A program made the translations under genes and the position numbers. Positions 1 through 54,820 of a stretch of DNA of 64,000 nt are shown here, piece after piece. How positions within the stretch are numbered: position 1 is the stretch's first letter; the number at the start of each line of letters is the position of its first letter. The notes beneath the pieces were generated by a model. That model saw only the letters and a list, made by a program, of their open reading frames with translations. It was not told the origin of the DNA and did no database searches. This DNA is from Antedon mediterranea (lineage: Eukaryota > Echinodermata > Crinoidea > Comatulida > Antedonidae): positions 23,257,001 to 23,321,000 of the forward strand of contig NC_092673.1 in the NCBI RefSeq assembly GCF_964355755.1. The letters run 5' to 3'.

Positions 1-42347
<42,347 letters not shown>

Positions 42348-42730
42348 TTGCTACTTTTCTCGCACAAGTTTTCGTTGGAAACTTTCCAAACGATCAAACT
42401 CGCTTCAGTCTCTTTTCCAACAACGTATTCAATTCACAGGCGTGTTGTTTAATATGCCATAAGAGTAACTCCGAAACTTCGGTGGCGACTGCTGAGAAGG
42501 AATTCTACTATTTAGCTGTATCCCCACTCTCTAAGCCTCTCCACTGACAGACGAAGTTCCCTATTCAGTGACTGAGTCTACACAACTGACTGCAGAAACT
42601 TACTAAATGTTTGGCGTGTTTCAATGTCATCTTGCAGACAACCCAGAGAGTTGAAACTAAATTGAACCAATCGAAATGCGACGATACCATTTTCAAAATA
42701 GGGAGGATATTTCATATAAAATTATACAAC
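42348..42730 (-). promoter_or_regulatory. Candidate 5' UTR and promoter of the collagen gene
   Basis: Region immediately upstream of the initiator ATG on the minus strand. A TATA-like AT-rich stretch (TATAATTTTATATGAA on the minus strand, about 42712-42727) and an ATTGG box just downstream are visible. It is slightly GC-richer than its surroundings. There is at least one upstream ATG if transcription begins near 42690. The transcription start cannot be fixed from sequence alone, and a further non-coding exon upstream is possible. Confidence 0.25.
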
Positions 42731-43383
42731 TTTAGTCCAAAAAATAAACTAGTTATACCATGAATGAATTAGGTAACTCCTCTATGGTTATTCTTTTATC
42801 TAAAGACATTTTAACAACTTGGTTAATAAATGAATTAATAAAATTAGAACAATATTGACTATTTTAAACATCATAAGATTTGAATGAATATAAACGAAAT
42901 ATAAACACGTCGGAAGTGTTTTTTAATCACAATGATTAATTCAATGTTCACTAATAACTAGAATATAGATCATGCATTGTATAATATGTACCACAACGAG
43001 ATATTCGTTGTTTGTTTTTAGTTTACACGTTTGTTTGAATAAAATACCGGAGTTGTACCGTTTCGAGAGGAAACATTGATTGTAGTACACTGTTTCTACC
43101 GTTGGTTTATTTTTAAAAGATTATTTTGCGGTTCAGGTAACACAAGGTGTAGCGTAACATCTCATTCTCAATATTCATCAGGCCTTTTAACAAAAATCGT
43201 AATTCGTGACCATGTATTGTTGAATCCTTGATGTTGAGCTATACTAAATTAAATATGTGTTCTGCTGGACCTTGTATTGAAATAGTACGATGTATGATCG
43301 TATTGATTCGAACTTCCTCCTTTGTAAATTGTGTTCGGAATCGACTATCGAGATGTTACGCTTTTTGTCGCCATTGATTTTAC

Positions 43384-43772
43384 TTAAATTTAATAAATGT
43401 AAATGCGGGGAATAACATGCATCTCGCAGTCTATCCCAGGATCCCTACGTGTCGGACAGCTGCCACCAAATGTCTACAGCGACAGGGGTAGAGAGATGGA
43501 GCAGTATAGTGGGGCAATCCCCTACTCTTCCAACGTTTATTAAAGTACTAAATTGCCACTTGCGTACACTGGACCTAAATTTAATAAATGTAGATGTGGG
43601 GAATAGCATGCATCTCGCGAACTATCTCAGGATTCCTTCGTGTCGGACAGCTGCCATCAAATGTTCACATCGACAGAGGTAGAGAGATGGAGCAGTATAG
43701 CGGGGTAACCCCCTACTCTTCCGAACGTTCATTGAAGTCGATCCACAATTGCCATATGCGTGCACTGGACCT
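43384..43772. repeat. Tandem pair of an approximately 190-bp unit
   Basis: Copy 1 from 43384, copy 2 from about 43574. Shared blocks include AAATTTAATAAATGTA, CATGCATCTCGC, GTGTCGGACAGCTGCCA, GGTAGAGAGATGGAGCAGTA and CCCCTACTCTTCC. Copies differ by scattered substitutions and small indels in all frames, which argues against coding. Higher GC than its surroundings. Confidence 0.85.
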
Positions 43773-45324
43773 CCCCCAGTTTCAATCGGAGTATCCGAAA
43801 AGATTTGTTCTAGCATCAAAACAACGGTCCAGAAACAATAGGCATACATTTGTGGTCATATCGACCCTGACAGTATTTCATCGACATACCCACGTTATAA
43901 ACAAAACTAATAATAAGAATTTCGGTAATATGCTTACTTTACTAAACATTAAACAAAGAATAAATCACAAACATGTTAATTCATTTTAATGACACAGGTA
44001 ACATAATACAAATTAATTTGTGCAAAAAGCCCCAAACAACTTTAATTAATGTTTCTCTCAATTTGAGCAGATTATAAGTAGGTAAACTTACGATTAAATC
44101 TCCAGTTTCTTGGCCTGCGATTGAACCTCTCCATTAAGTAACCACTACCACCCAATACCCTGCTGGTAGGTCCAATTAAATTGAACAATACGGTTTGTGA
44201 TCAAGTTTCCTACAACTGTTATTGGTATGGCTGGTGTTTTTGCCGAGTATTGGAATAATACATAGAACATAACATAGGCCTACCATTAATTAATTCATTC
44301 ATTTCCTTCTTATTTTGGATAGTAAATCCATATACAAATCATACACAACAAAAAAATTTCACCAGGAAATTAACATAAGCAAAACATAAACAACAACCTA
44401 CAATAATACTTAGTACTTTTATAAATCGTTATCTGTGAATATTTGCTTATATTATATAGTATAGGCCCATTTCTATTAATAAATGCAGTAACTTCTTCAT
44501 GACACGACACGACAAAACTTGGCTCTTGTTTTTTATTTAAATTTTGTTTCTGAAGATTGGACTTTTATAATGTATAATGGGATTTTTTAATATTTTAATT
44601 AATAAACATTTCTATAATTTCGATTTATTTGAGAAGCAAACAAATGATATTTCTCATATCTGTTTTTCAAGGAACAATACCAAGAAACACAATCCGGGGT
44701 CTAATGTTTGATAACTTCCGGTACTAATTGGAATCACTTTATGAACAATAAGAACAGTTCAATATTGACAGGTTTTTAAATGAACCGGATATAAATTGGA
44801 ACGATTTTTTTTAGCTGTAGTAAATGATTGGATGTATATCTTGATCTAAGATCGCATTATGGATTATAAAAGAAAGTGAATGATGTCAAAGTCGTACTTC
44901 CGCTATTCAACCTGAAGGGACGCACACATGTTCAGCGCAGCAATGTATTTCTTTAGTCACTAAAGAAGAGCATATGTGCACTTGCACAACAGATTAAATG
45001 AAAAAGGTTCCATAATGATTCCAGGACTCGAGATTATTCTTATCTATGGCCGCCTACGTAACCGGTTTGATGGGACAATTAAGTGAAACGAACGAGACTG
45101 CGGCCAATCTTTTTCAGGGAAAACTCCGATTAAAGGAACACTTGGTGTCATATTATTGATGTTGTGATTCTCTGTGTTTAGAGAAGGATGCTTTAGACCA
45201 GGTCCGCCTTATATTATTAGCCAATCAAAATCGTATAATTTTTGGAGGGAAAATGTTATCCTCCTCTGAAGCCTAAAATTTGCATGTCCAGTATAATAGT
45301 GGAATGTAATAGATATTAAGGGGA

Positions 45325-45420
45325 GAAGAGAGAATAAGATCAGAGTAGATAAACAGGAAGAGAGAATAAGATCAGAGTAGATAAACGAGAAGAGAGAATA
45401 AGATCAGAGTAGACAAACGG
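45325..45420. repeat. 32-bp tandem repeat, three copies
   Basis: Units start GAAGAGAGAATAAGATCAGA at 45325, 45357 and 45389, almost identical. Purine-rich on the plus strand. Confidence 0.95.
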
Positions 45421-46400
45421 AAAGATGATAAAGAAAATATTAAGGCTTGACTGGTAGTGGTAGAAAGATGTATTAATCGAATTACAAGGAATAAAAGTTC
45501 TAGTTGAGTTAAATATACTTTTTGTATGTGTTATCATTCAGTGACAGCTGTGTACGTCGCGTGGAAATATATACGCCTGAGAAAGCTCGGAACCAACTAA
45601 AATATATATTCACTACACTTGGTTAGATCACTTTTTAGGGTTCTAAATACTGTATTACTATTGCCAACAATTTGTATAAGAAACATTACAAACAAACATA
45701 ATTGAGATAAATTAGAGCAAAATCTATATTTAAACTAAATTTTAATGGTTCTCATAAAAACATTTAACATGCCTAGACTGTAGTAGGCTACTAGATTTTT
45801 TTCTCGGAAGGAGAACATAACTATCTTTAAAAATACTTCCAAGAATCAACCCATTCAATTTCAACATCAGCAAAAAAATTTCGTCGACAAGCTTCGGCTT
45901 ACATTAAAAATATGACATATTCCCTACTCATTGCGGTCGTCATGTACACATCGGAAACATCAATAAAACATTAATTATATTCAACAAAAGCCAGCTGATA
46001 ATGTGAGAAAAAAACTTTTCATTCACACTAAACTTTCACTAGGCTCACGTGAAGCTGCGCTCCGTCTCATTACATACCTAGCAAGGACGGGTGGGTCCGC
46101 TGGGTATTAAATAGTTTGTCGCTTACGAATGTCATATCGTAATGTGGAATTGATCATAGTTTGATTCGGGCTCTCGACAAGGGTCTGTCTTAAAGCCCAC
46201 GGCTGGCTCCAAGGCAAACGCTTGTACTTACATTACGTAGCAAATTGAAATAAATCACAACTGTGATGTAACAAAGTCACCATGAGTAAATTAAACATTT
46301 ATTTTATGACAAACTAATAACTAATATAATATGTTTATCGACTACATGTTTAGAGACATGTTTACTGTATGCATGCTTGAGGATATATACATTTCTAACA

Positions 46401-46920
46401 CGTGTTTAGTGAAATCAACGTGTTTAGTGACACCTCAACGAGTTTAGTGACATCTCAACGTGTTTAGTGACATCTCAATGTGTTTAGGGTCATCCCAACG
46501 TGTTTAGTCCCATATCCATGTGTTTACTCCCATATCAATGTGTTTAGTCCCATACCAACGTGTTTAGTCCCATACCAACGTGTTTAGTCCCATATCAACG
46601 TGTTTAGTCACATGTTTAGTTTAGTCACACATCAGCGTGTTTAGTCACACATCAACGTGTTTAGTCCCACATCAACGTGTTTAGTCCCATATCAACGTGT
46701 TTAGTCCCATATCAATGTGTTTAGTCCCATATCAACTTGTTTAGTCACATATGAACGTGTTTAGTCACACATCAACGTGTTTAGTCACACATCAACGTGT
46801 TTAGTCTCACATCAACCTATTTAGTCCCATATCAACCTATTTAGTCCCATATCAACGTGTTTAGTCGCATATCAACGTGTTTAAGTTACATATCAACGTT
46901 GTTAGTCAAATCAACGTGCT
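46401..46920. repeat. 20-bp minisatellite, about 26 copies
   Basis: Unit CGTGTTTAGTCCCATATCAA with variants (CACACATCAA, GACATCTCAA). Left copies carry GTGACATCTC, the middle copies CCCATAT, the right a mixture of CACACAT and CCCATAT, so there is local homogenisation of variants. Ends decay into unique sequence. Confidence 0.96.
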
Positions 46921-47734
46921 CGTGAAATAAACTTTTTATATTTCTGGATGACGTTTGTGTTGTTCTAAATTAAAAGTATTATTACAAAATGATACACGTT
47001 GTTCCTACAGTATATCAAATTGAGACATAGGAAAAAACTGTTTAATTAATCATCGTTTAGAAATTACTGAACATTTACTGACCTCGTCACGTTGTCATTT
47101 TCCGGCTATCAATCGACCTCATTTCTTTTTCAGGCCACTAACCTTAACAGCCTAGAAAAATATAGAGAAATATTGAATTAGGCCTAATGGGGAGTTATGG
47201 CTACATGTGATTAAATAACGGTTTCACCTTAAAATAAATATCATGAATGTTCTATATATATAATGATGATAATTATAAGTTGGTTGATGCTATTGAAAAT
47301 ATAGAAAAAATTATAGATTAATTAAGTTATTTAATTTAGTGAATACATTTAAAACAATTATCCGGACTGTTTGAGTGCATTTTAAGAATTTAGTAAATGA
47401 CAGAGAAATTAGGTTTTTGTCGCTGAATCATCACATTAACAACTAACATAACATTATGATTCAATCTGAAAATTTAAAATGTCAACAGTGTTATGAACTT
47501 AAAAAGCTTTGCACACGAGCCGTGATTTTGATCAAAGATAATATGAAATGTAAACAAGAGACAATCTCTCGAGATAGGATCAATGATGACCTGAACTTCT
47601 TGTGACACAGTTTTGATCTCTCCTACGGGAGACAACATCCAGACTAGCGACAAGGACAATTCAACGCATCTTTAAGTGTTGTTCTCTTATAAAGCTTTGT
47701 GTGACACACATAGGTACTTCCTTTCAAGACAAAA

Positions 47735-48205
47735 ATGACGTAATATTTTGGTATTATAAACCAAAATGTCGAGACATTGGACATCAGGTGGTTGAGACGA
47801 AGATTAATTGACAGACGGACCATGATTTTATTGACAGTTTTTATCGAAGATGAACGATTTTATTTATAATGTTGGTTTATAAATCAAAATTTGAGATATT
47901 GGACATTAGGTGGTGCAGACGAAAGTAATCGATAAATGAATATCGATTATTGACAGTTTTTTCGGAGATGATCGAAGCATTTTAAATTAAAACAAGGTAT
48001 GACGTAATATGTTGGTGCCGGAATCAAAATGTCAAGATATAAGATACAAAATAGGCCTAAATCGAGATATTTGACTCAGGTGGTGCAGATAAACGCAATC
48101 GATATGTGAATATCGATTATTTATCAGAGATAACGCATTTAAATTATGGTATTAAAACGTATGATGTTATAATATTTTGGTATTATGAATAATAAATAAT
48201 TGATT
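47735..48205. repeat. Diverged approximately 130-150-bp tandem repeats
   Basis: At least three units, recognised by GACGTAATATTTTGGT, AAATGTCGAGACATTGGACA, then TCAGGTGGT and TATCGATTATTGACAGTTTT. Starts near 47737, 47865 and 48000, with a partial fourth near 48170. Old array with many substitutions. Confidence 0.7.
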
Positions 48206-48597
48206 CATGAAAAAAATCAAATGATATTATGATAATACGGTTTTAAATAGCTATAAAATTTAATTACGTGTTTGCTTAATATACAAAAACAGAAATCTGT
48301 ATTAAAAAAAACCAATAAACCACATTCTATTTTCTCAAATGTGCCAGAAAAATACAGGAAATTCCGTATGGATACTTAAAACTGTCACAAAAACTGAAAT
48401 CCAAACTCAAATTATTGTACTTTTAAAATCCCCGTGTCCTTCAAATCTTATTAGAAATAATTTATTACTGGCCTTCTACATTATTTCAATTATTAATGTA
48501 CCAGTTTTGTAACTATTACCGAAAAAAACCCACCAGGATATATTACTGTACATGGCAATATATCGTGACAGGAAGAAATCTTGGCAGAACCCATCAC

Positions 48598-48800
48598 AAT
48601 TGGTGAGTGGGGGAAATGTTTCATACATCGCTAAACAAATTGCACATTAAAAAAAGGGACGAGATACAATCTTTGGTGAGTGGGAGTCCGGGGAATGTCC
48701 ACCCATAGCAGGAATTTTGCGCATTAGCAGAGACACTGTGCATACCGTACCGTTTCGGTGCTATTGGTGAGTGGGGGCCTGGGGAATGTCCACCCATAGC
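48598..48800. repeat. Partial tandem repeat GGTGAGTGGG...CACCCATAGC
   Basis: TTGGTGAGTGGGAGTCCGGG and TTGGTGAGTGGGGGCCTGGG begin two blocks about 90 bp apart. Each is followed by GGAATGTCCACCCATAGC. A third, shorter match (GGTGAGTGGGGG) lies at 48602. Confidence 0.75.
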
Positions 48801-49224
48801 GTGATAATCTACCCAGCAGCAATGGCAGAAAACCAGCAATATTCTACTTGGCAACAATCATGATTATACCCTCTCCAAAAAGGCAATCTTGGTGATGGGG
48901 ACAAACCCATCCGATCTCTACCCAGTAGCAACCATAACAAAATCCTACCTAATGATGCTCCAGACAAGCCCTACCAATTACCAATTACATCTCATCATCA
49001 TCATCATACCAGACTTAAGATGACATCAATAACAGTTGTGTATTTACGCTTATCGATAATCAATGAACAACTGACTTTCTATCTTTTTGAGAGAAAAAGT
49101 GAAACAATAAAATTATTATATTTCACAAACTTTCTTCAGTTCATTTAACCACTCCTGATGGGACAGAGAATATCATTTTCCCAATCAGTCCCAATTCAGA
49201 GAGGACAATTCTCTGCCGGTCGCG

Positions 49225-49265
49225 AAGGTGTCCCCTTATAATAGAGTTTCTATTTTCTACTGTAA
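49225..49265. repeat. Fragment of the CCCCTT dispersed repeat
   Basis: GGTGTCCCCTTATAATAGAG then TTTCTATTTTCTACTGTA resembles the reverse complement of 37228-37270. Short. Confidence 0.3.
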
Positions 49266-50101
49266 TTTAATAGCAAAACATTTTTTTTGTAATGAAAGCA
49301 CCATCAGAAAGTAAATGGTATAAAATTACATAATTAATAATAGCCACAACCAAAGAGAATTATAATTTGTGTACAATATACACCGTTGCAATGACGTCAC
49401 AACCCTGGATGGTGTATGGCTAAAGCTGATATGATAATCAAGGCAATGTCTTGAACGGAAGCGTGAATTAATAGAAATGTCTCTACTCTTTGGAGTACTC
49501 TGTACAGTTACTAGTAGTAGGCCTAATTCGAAATTTTGGACACTTGTAACTTGTCCTTCAGTTCAGGCAAGGTTACGGTACAATTCTGTTACTTTACTTT
49601 AGAAAGTTTAATAGACGTAATTATGTCAATAATTAAATTTAATAAATCAACTAATTCAGACCAAAAACACTCATAATTGTGGTGCTCTATTTTTTGTAAA
49701 TAAAATTACATATGCAATAAATAATTTAATTGAACCGTCAACTTTGACCCGCCTTTCAGTTGGTGACAGTGTATTTTATAATCGCTATATGATGAAAAAT
49801 GATAACAGATTTTACCGGGACAAAATAATAGTGAACATTTCAAACAGGTTGAAAAAAGGAAATCATTTTTCCTATGCCCGAAAACATGAAAAGTGGCTTC
49901 GAGCCAAAATGATTATTGGTTGAAGTTTATAGGTTTCATAAATAATTATTTTATCCCGTTTCCTGTTTTGCACATAGTATGCAAGGTAAATTAACACGGA
50001 TATATTACCTTAAAGGCCAATGTCATCGGTATACAGTATACTTTATGAATTGTAGAAATTGTCACATTAGTAACATCATTATTTGAAATCAGATTTTCGT
50101 T

Positions 50102-50145
50102 TATAGTGAAGGAAAAGGTTACGTTGAACCGTTTCCTTCACTATA
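50102..50145. repeat. Hairpin, about 18-bp stem
   Basis: TATAGTGAAGGAAA and TTTCCTTCACTATA pair, and GGTT/AACC extends the stem past a one-base bulge on each side. Loop about ACGTTG. Confidence 0.85.
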
Positions 50146-53100
50146 TTCAAATGATATTGTTTGAAGGAGATGATTTTGTTCAATTTTAGTAACATCATGT
50201 ATAGGCCTACGGTTCTCGAGAGCAGAGCAGATTCATTTGGTGGGACAACAATCTAACATGACATGTTATTATTCATTACACTTACAGAAAATACAATGAA
50301 GACACGACTATTTAGAGGAAAATGTTCCCGTGAAACTAGGACCAACTAAGGGCCTTACTGTATTTTTTTCCATTGATACGTAGCCAAAAAGTTACTAACA
50401 CCTTCTATACATGTGGGCGTTTTTTCTCCGCGTATCATTAAAATCAACTAACGATGTCATGTGCTCGAAAGCACATTAAGCAATAAATATGCATCTCAAT
50501 GCAGTAGCCCTGCCAAATGTGTGTATACCGAGATCTTAATCTCTTACAAGTTTAAACTATGCTCAAATTATTCAATTATTAACACAACTAACATGTAATA
50601 ATAATGGCTCCCCGTCCCGAAGGGCAAGTTAAGGACAATCGACCAGCCAGACCATTTGCATGTAATTACCAGGAACATCTGAAGACAGCCCAACACTATT
50701 TCATAATTTGCATATACATAGTAGGCCTACTACACTGGGTTTTAACCTTCGTGTAATGTTTTGATAATAGTATATACACGTTTGTATAGTATCCCAATTC
50801 TGATACATTTTACCACAGGCTAATTACTGACTGACAGTGTTCGTGATATAAAAAGAATCTCATATTAAAATAAATAAAAATAAAAGTTTTCTGCTATTTT
50901 TGTCTAGGCCTATTTCAGTATAGATTGTTATGTCTCTAAATATAGCATTTTGGGTGTATCTACGGTAGTAGCTTGGGTATAAATGTGTTCAATAGGCAAA
51001 TGCCGAAATAGGCCTACAGTAGGCCTATCTTCATCTATGTATGGTTAAGTTAGGGGTAGATTAGGAGGGTACAGTAATACAGGTTTTACATCTGTTTCAC
51101 ACGGCATTTGCGTATGACACTGGACACATTACCGGTACAGTAGGCCTACCGACGATCGGTAGATATAGACCCAAAATTATGTGTAATGCCTTGTTGTAGG
51201 CCTTTACTTTTGGTTCAGGACCGCAATGTTTTGCCATCATTCCACAGGAAATGAATTCTACAATAATAAAAGTCTGAGATGTTTAGGGATTTCCTCTCTT
51301 GTCAGACAGACAAGAGGACCGTTGAATCTCACTAAATTAACAGAGATGCTAAAAACAGAAACATTATTTTTCTTTTTTTTTAGTAGTGTTTGCTTCTAAG
51401 AATCTATTCTTAGGCATTTCAAGATTTGTTTTAATTGAATAAAAATGAGAAAAGACAGATAATACATATCGGCAAGGGTCACCACTATGGTTCTGGTGAA
51501 GAACCAGTCTTCTTGGGTAAAGGGCAACAAAGCTTAGCACAAAAGAACCTGTTAATCTTTCGAGGTAGGGGCTACCCCGGTGTACTAGTCAACACAGTCA
51601 CGGTCTCAATGCATTGGGCACTGTGGGAGAACAGTCTAAAGAGTTCCCCCAGTATAAAAAAGAAATAAATAAAATACAGATTATTTTATATTTTTAATAT
51701 TATATAATTGAGTATTAATACTCTTGATATTTTGTTATGACTTGATGATTCATAATGGTGGAGCTAGCTTGGTGCTTGTCTTCCAATCCAATGGTTTCAT
51801 GATTCAATCCTGAAATAGTGAATCACGACTGATTCTACTCCAGTCTCTAATCCTCATAACGAGACTTCATTTATAAGTATTCCAGTGTTTTCCTGATTTT
51901 AATTAAGTTTTATACCATTATAAATCTCATTTAGTGCATTGTACGTATTGTAATCTTGTTCTTCTTTTTCTTTTATGTATTAAAAAAGTATTCAAAGGTC
52001 TGCCAAAAGCAAAACAAAGGTTTCGGTTGTATAAGCTCACACATTTTATCTATCTGTATAAAATGTCACAGACGTATATTTTTGAGTCGCAATTGAACCC
52101 AAACCCCCTACAAGGTTAGGCATCCGTACATTACAGAATGTCGGTAGATGCACAATGAGGGAGTGCGGAGTCGCCGTCAGAAGCCCAAACTTAATACACA
52201 GCACTTGCGGGCCAGATGTTTGTCAAAAATGACCTTATTATAACTTATAAGTAGTGTAAATTACCAAAGTAAATTGTTATATATATGAATAACTGTTATT
52301 GGTCAATTGGCCAGCAGGTGTGACAGCGATTAAAATAGTATAAAATTGCACAGAATATTAGCCAATTTTAGACTTTACCTACAGGAATGTTTACCTAAAT
52401 GGTGATATTATATTCATTTTTTTCCAATTTAATTTTGATATTAGGTTTGTAAGTATCCCACAGTGTTTTTATATATTGAATAGGATTGTTTACATACTGT
52501 AGGCCTACCTGTCTTGATTCATTGAGAATTTATATCGGGAATGAATAGTGCAAAGAACCGGACACACTTGCAGCAGTAACAACGTGTCGAGGGAAGGTGA
52601 TTTTCTGTATCTGTCTTTTCAATTCATATTCATAACCATTGAAGTTTTTGTAGTAGGTCTTCTCGGTGGGAATTGACCTTGTTGTGGGTCAATCGCTATG
52701 CCAGAGGCGTTTAATTATGATTTGCTTGCACGTCTCTATCTTTTGCCTAGATTGTACTTTGTAAATTTATAAATAACGTTAATATTTTAGTAATATTAAC
52801 ACTAAATAAAGATAACAAAAACTGTATTTGTAATTATTATCTCACTGCATATCAATGCTAGTATAAATAAAAAATGAAGAATACAAGAGTGGTATTCTTG
52901 TAACAATGTGAGAAAAATCAATTCATTAGAACGTAAAATTTCGATGATTAAAAGCAAAGAAGGTTATTCCGTTTCTCGCGAACAATAAATAAATATTAAT
53001 GGATAATAAACATCAATGACAATATTGACATCTTTAATAACAGTTTTCAAATGGTATGTTAAATTTGAGAGCATTTAAAATGTATTCTGCTGCAGTTACT

Positions 53101-54772
53101 GCAGTAACTATAATTTGTATAATGCACTCTTTAACCTGATTATGCAAATAGGCTTAAAGTATGGCAAGCTCCGAAACTAAATTATACGTTATTGTAGTAT
53201 TACAGCAAAAATTGAAGCAGAATAATTTTGACATGGTTCCTTATTATAGCAGCATAATATAATAGTTATAATATTACAACTATATCGCTAGTTTTAGAAA
53301 AGTATACGTTTCCACCCCGTGCGGTAAAACACATTTTTTTAAGGCCGGACACAAAATATAGACAGAACACCGCAGTCCACCCACTTGTGATGGTACAAAT
53401 CTAGACAACAAAACATTTTCCTGTCTATGATAAAGGATACAATGCATTATACATAAAAAAGAAGCTCAAAAGAGCGTTGTTGCGCAAATATTACGTTGGT
53501 TGTATTCCTGACCCCTTATTGTAATATCCTATAATAATCTAATAATATCGCACTATATATGACACTAGAGATAATAATCTCAAAGGTATGACCCAGTCCG
53601 ATATTTCGTTTGACCCTTCACTGTGTCCAGTTTTGAAACGGAAGATGCAGCTGTTCAACCTTCAGCAATCGGAAGATCAATCAGCCAGTAACCAATAGTC
53701 GATAAGAAATGATTAAAATGGTGAATGGTCGACAACTTGTCTTCAAGTACACAGGTATCACTAACAAGATTTAATTTTTCAAAAAGTAGGCGTAAGAATT
53801 AAAGCAATAAAATGTTAAACTCCAACAAAACAAAAGATTAGCTATTTATCTTCAATCTAGAAACATTGGTTTAACCAAACATTTATAGAAAATAGATATT
53901 GGTTTGTTTGCAAACCTTTGCTTATTGTTACTTAAATACATTGTTACCGTATTTTCAGGCGTTATATGCAGCCAGTATTATACCGAAATTTAGTCTTTTT
54001 CAAGTTCGAACTATTATTTCAAATTCGATTAAAAAAAGTAGTAGCATTTTGGAAGAGAGTATAGAGGTAATTACATGGCCATAACCGAGATCCAGGGTGG
54101 GGCTAGGGTTGAATATTATCAACATTCAAGTCTAGTGTTGCATAGAATCATTGTGAAGAATGCGCATGCGTAAAAAACGCCTAACCATGTTTCTATAAGC
54201 TGTTTTCAATAGGTCTAGGATTTTGAAGTGAGACAGCATGTAGGCTACCATGTCTTAGGCCTACATGTAATTATTAGTTAGCTTGATAAATAGACCTAGG
54301 CGTACATATCAGTAAAGATACTATCTATACTATCTATATTTTGATTATTATTCGTTCGTGCTATATTGTGTGTTTCTTTGTTGTAATTTTCATTTCCCTT
54401 GAGCAAAGCAAATTGTTGTGTTTGTTCTGTCAACGGGGAACAGACAAGAAATGCCAATGAAGATAGCATACTAAAGCTAACAGTAACGGACGTCTGGTGC
54501 ATGCATTCTAATTGCACGCGTTGAGTTTGGCGCATCATGCTTTTGCGCAACGTGTTAATAAAGAAATGAAACGCCCACCAAATTTAAAATATTTACAAAC
54601 CTGATATGGAACGCCAAATGGGAAATAATGTATCACTATGGCCGGTTAGCGTGAATTATTCATGATTTCTGCCCACGTTCGTCCTGGAAAAAAAAATTAC
54701 GCGGCCGGTTAATGACGGTTCAACAATGAACCAAAGCTGAAATCAAAGGAAGTGATAGGAGCGATGTGTTCG

Positions 54773-54820
54773 ATCAGTGCAGGGAGTTGTTATTAGATAA
54801 TAACAACTCCCTGATCAGTG
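54773..54820. repeat. 34-nt perfect hairpin flanked by 7-bp direct repeats
   Basis: Stem of 15 bp (CAGGGAGTTGTTATT) with loop AGAT at 54780-54813. ATCAGTG occurs immediately on both sides (54773-54779 and 54814-54820), as a target-site duplication would. Confidence 0.9.

Larger units (their letters stand above)
42731..46400. other. Upstream intergenic stretch, two tandem repeats, no gene
   Basis: AT-rich. It contains the two-copy repeat at 43384-43772 and the 32-bp repeat at 45325-45420. ORFs of up to 131 codons around 43449-43989 read through the duplicated repeat and have no recognisable protein. Confidence 0.55.

Noticed and set aside
43449-43989. Plus-strand ORFs of 77 and 131 codons
   Set aside because: They run through a two-copy approximately 190-bp tandem repeat; the copies differ by indels and stops in frame, and no protein family is recognisable.
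51435-51668. 77-codon plus-strand ORF in a less AT-rich patch
   Set aside because: No recognisable domain and no splice or polyadenylation context; could be a transposon relic but unsupported.
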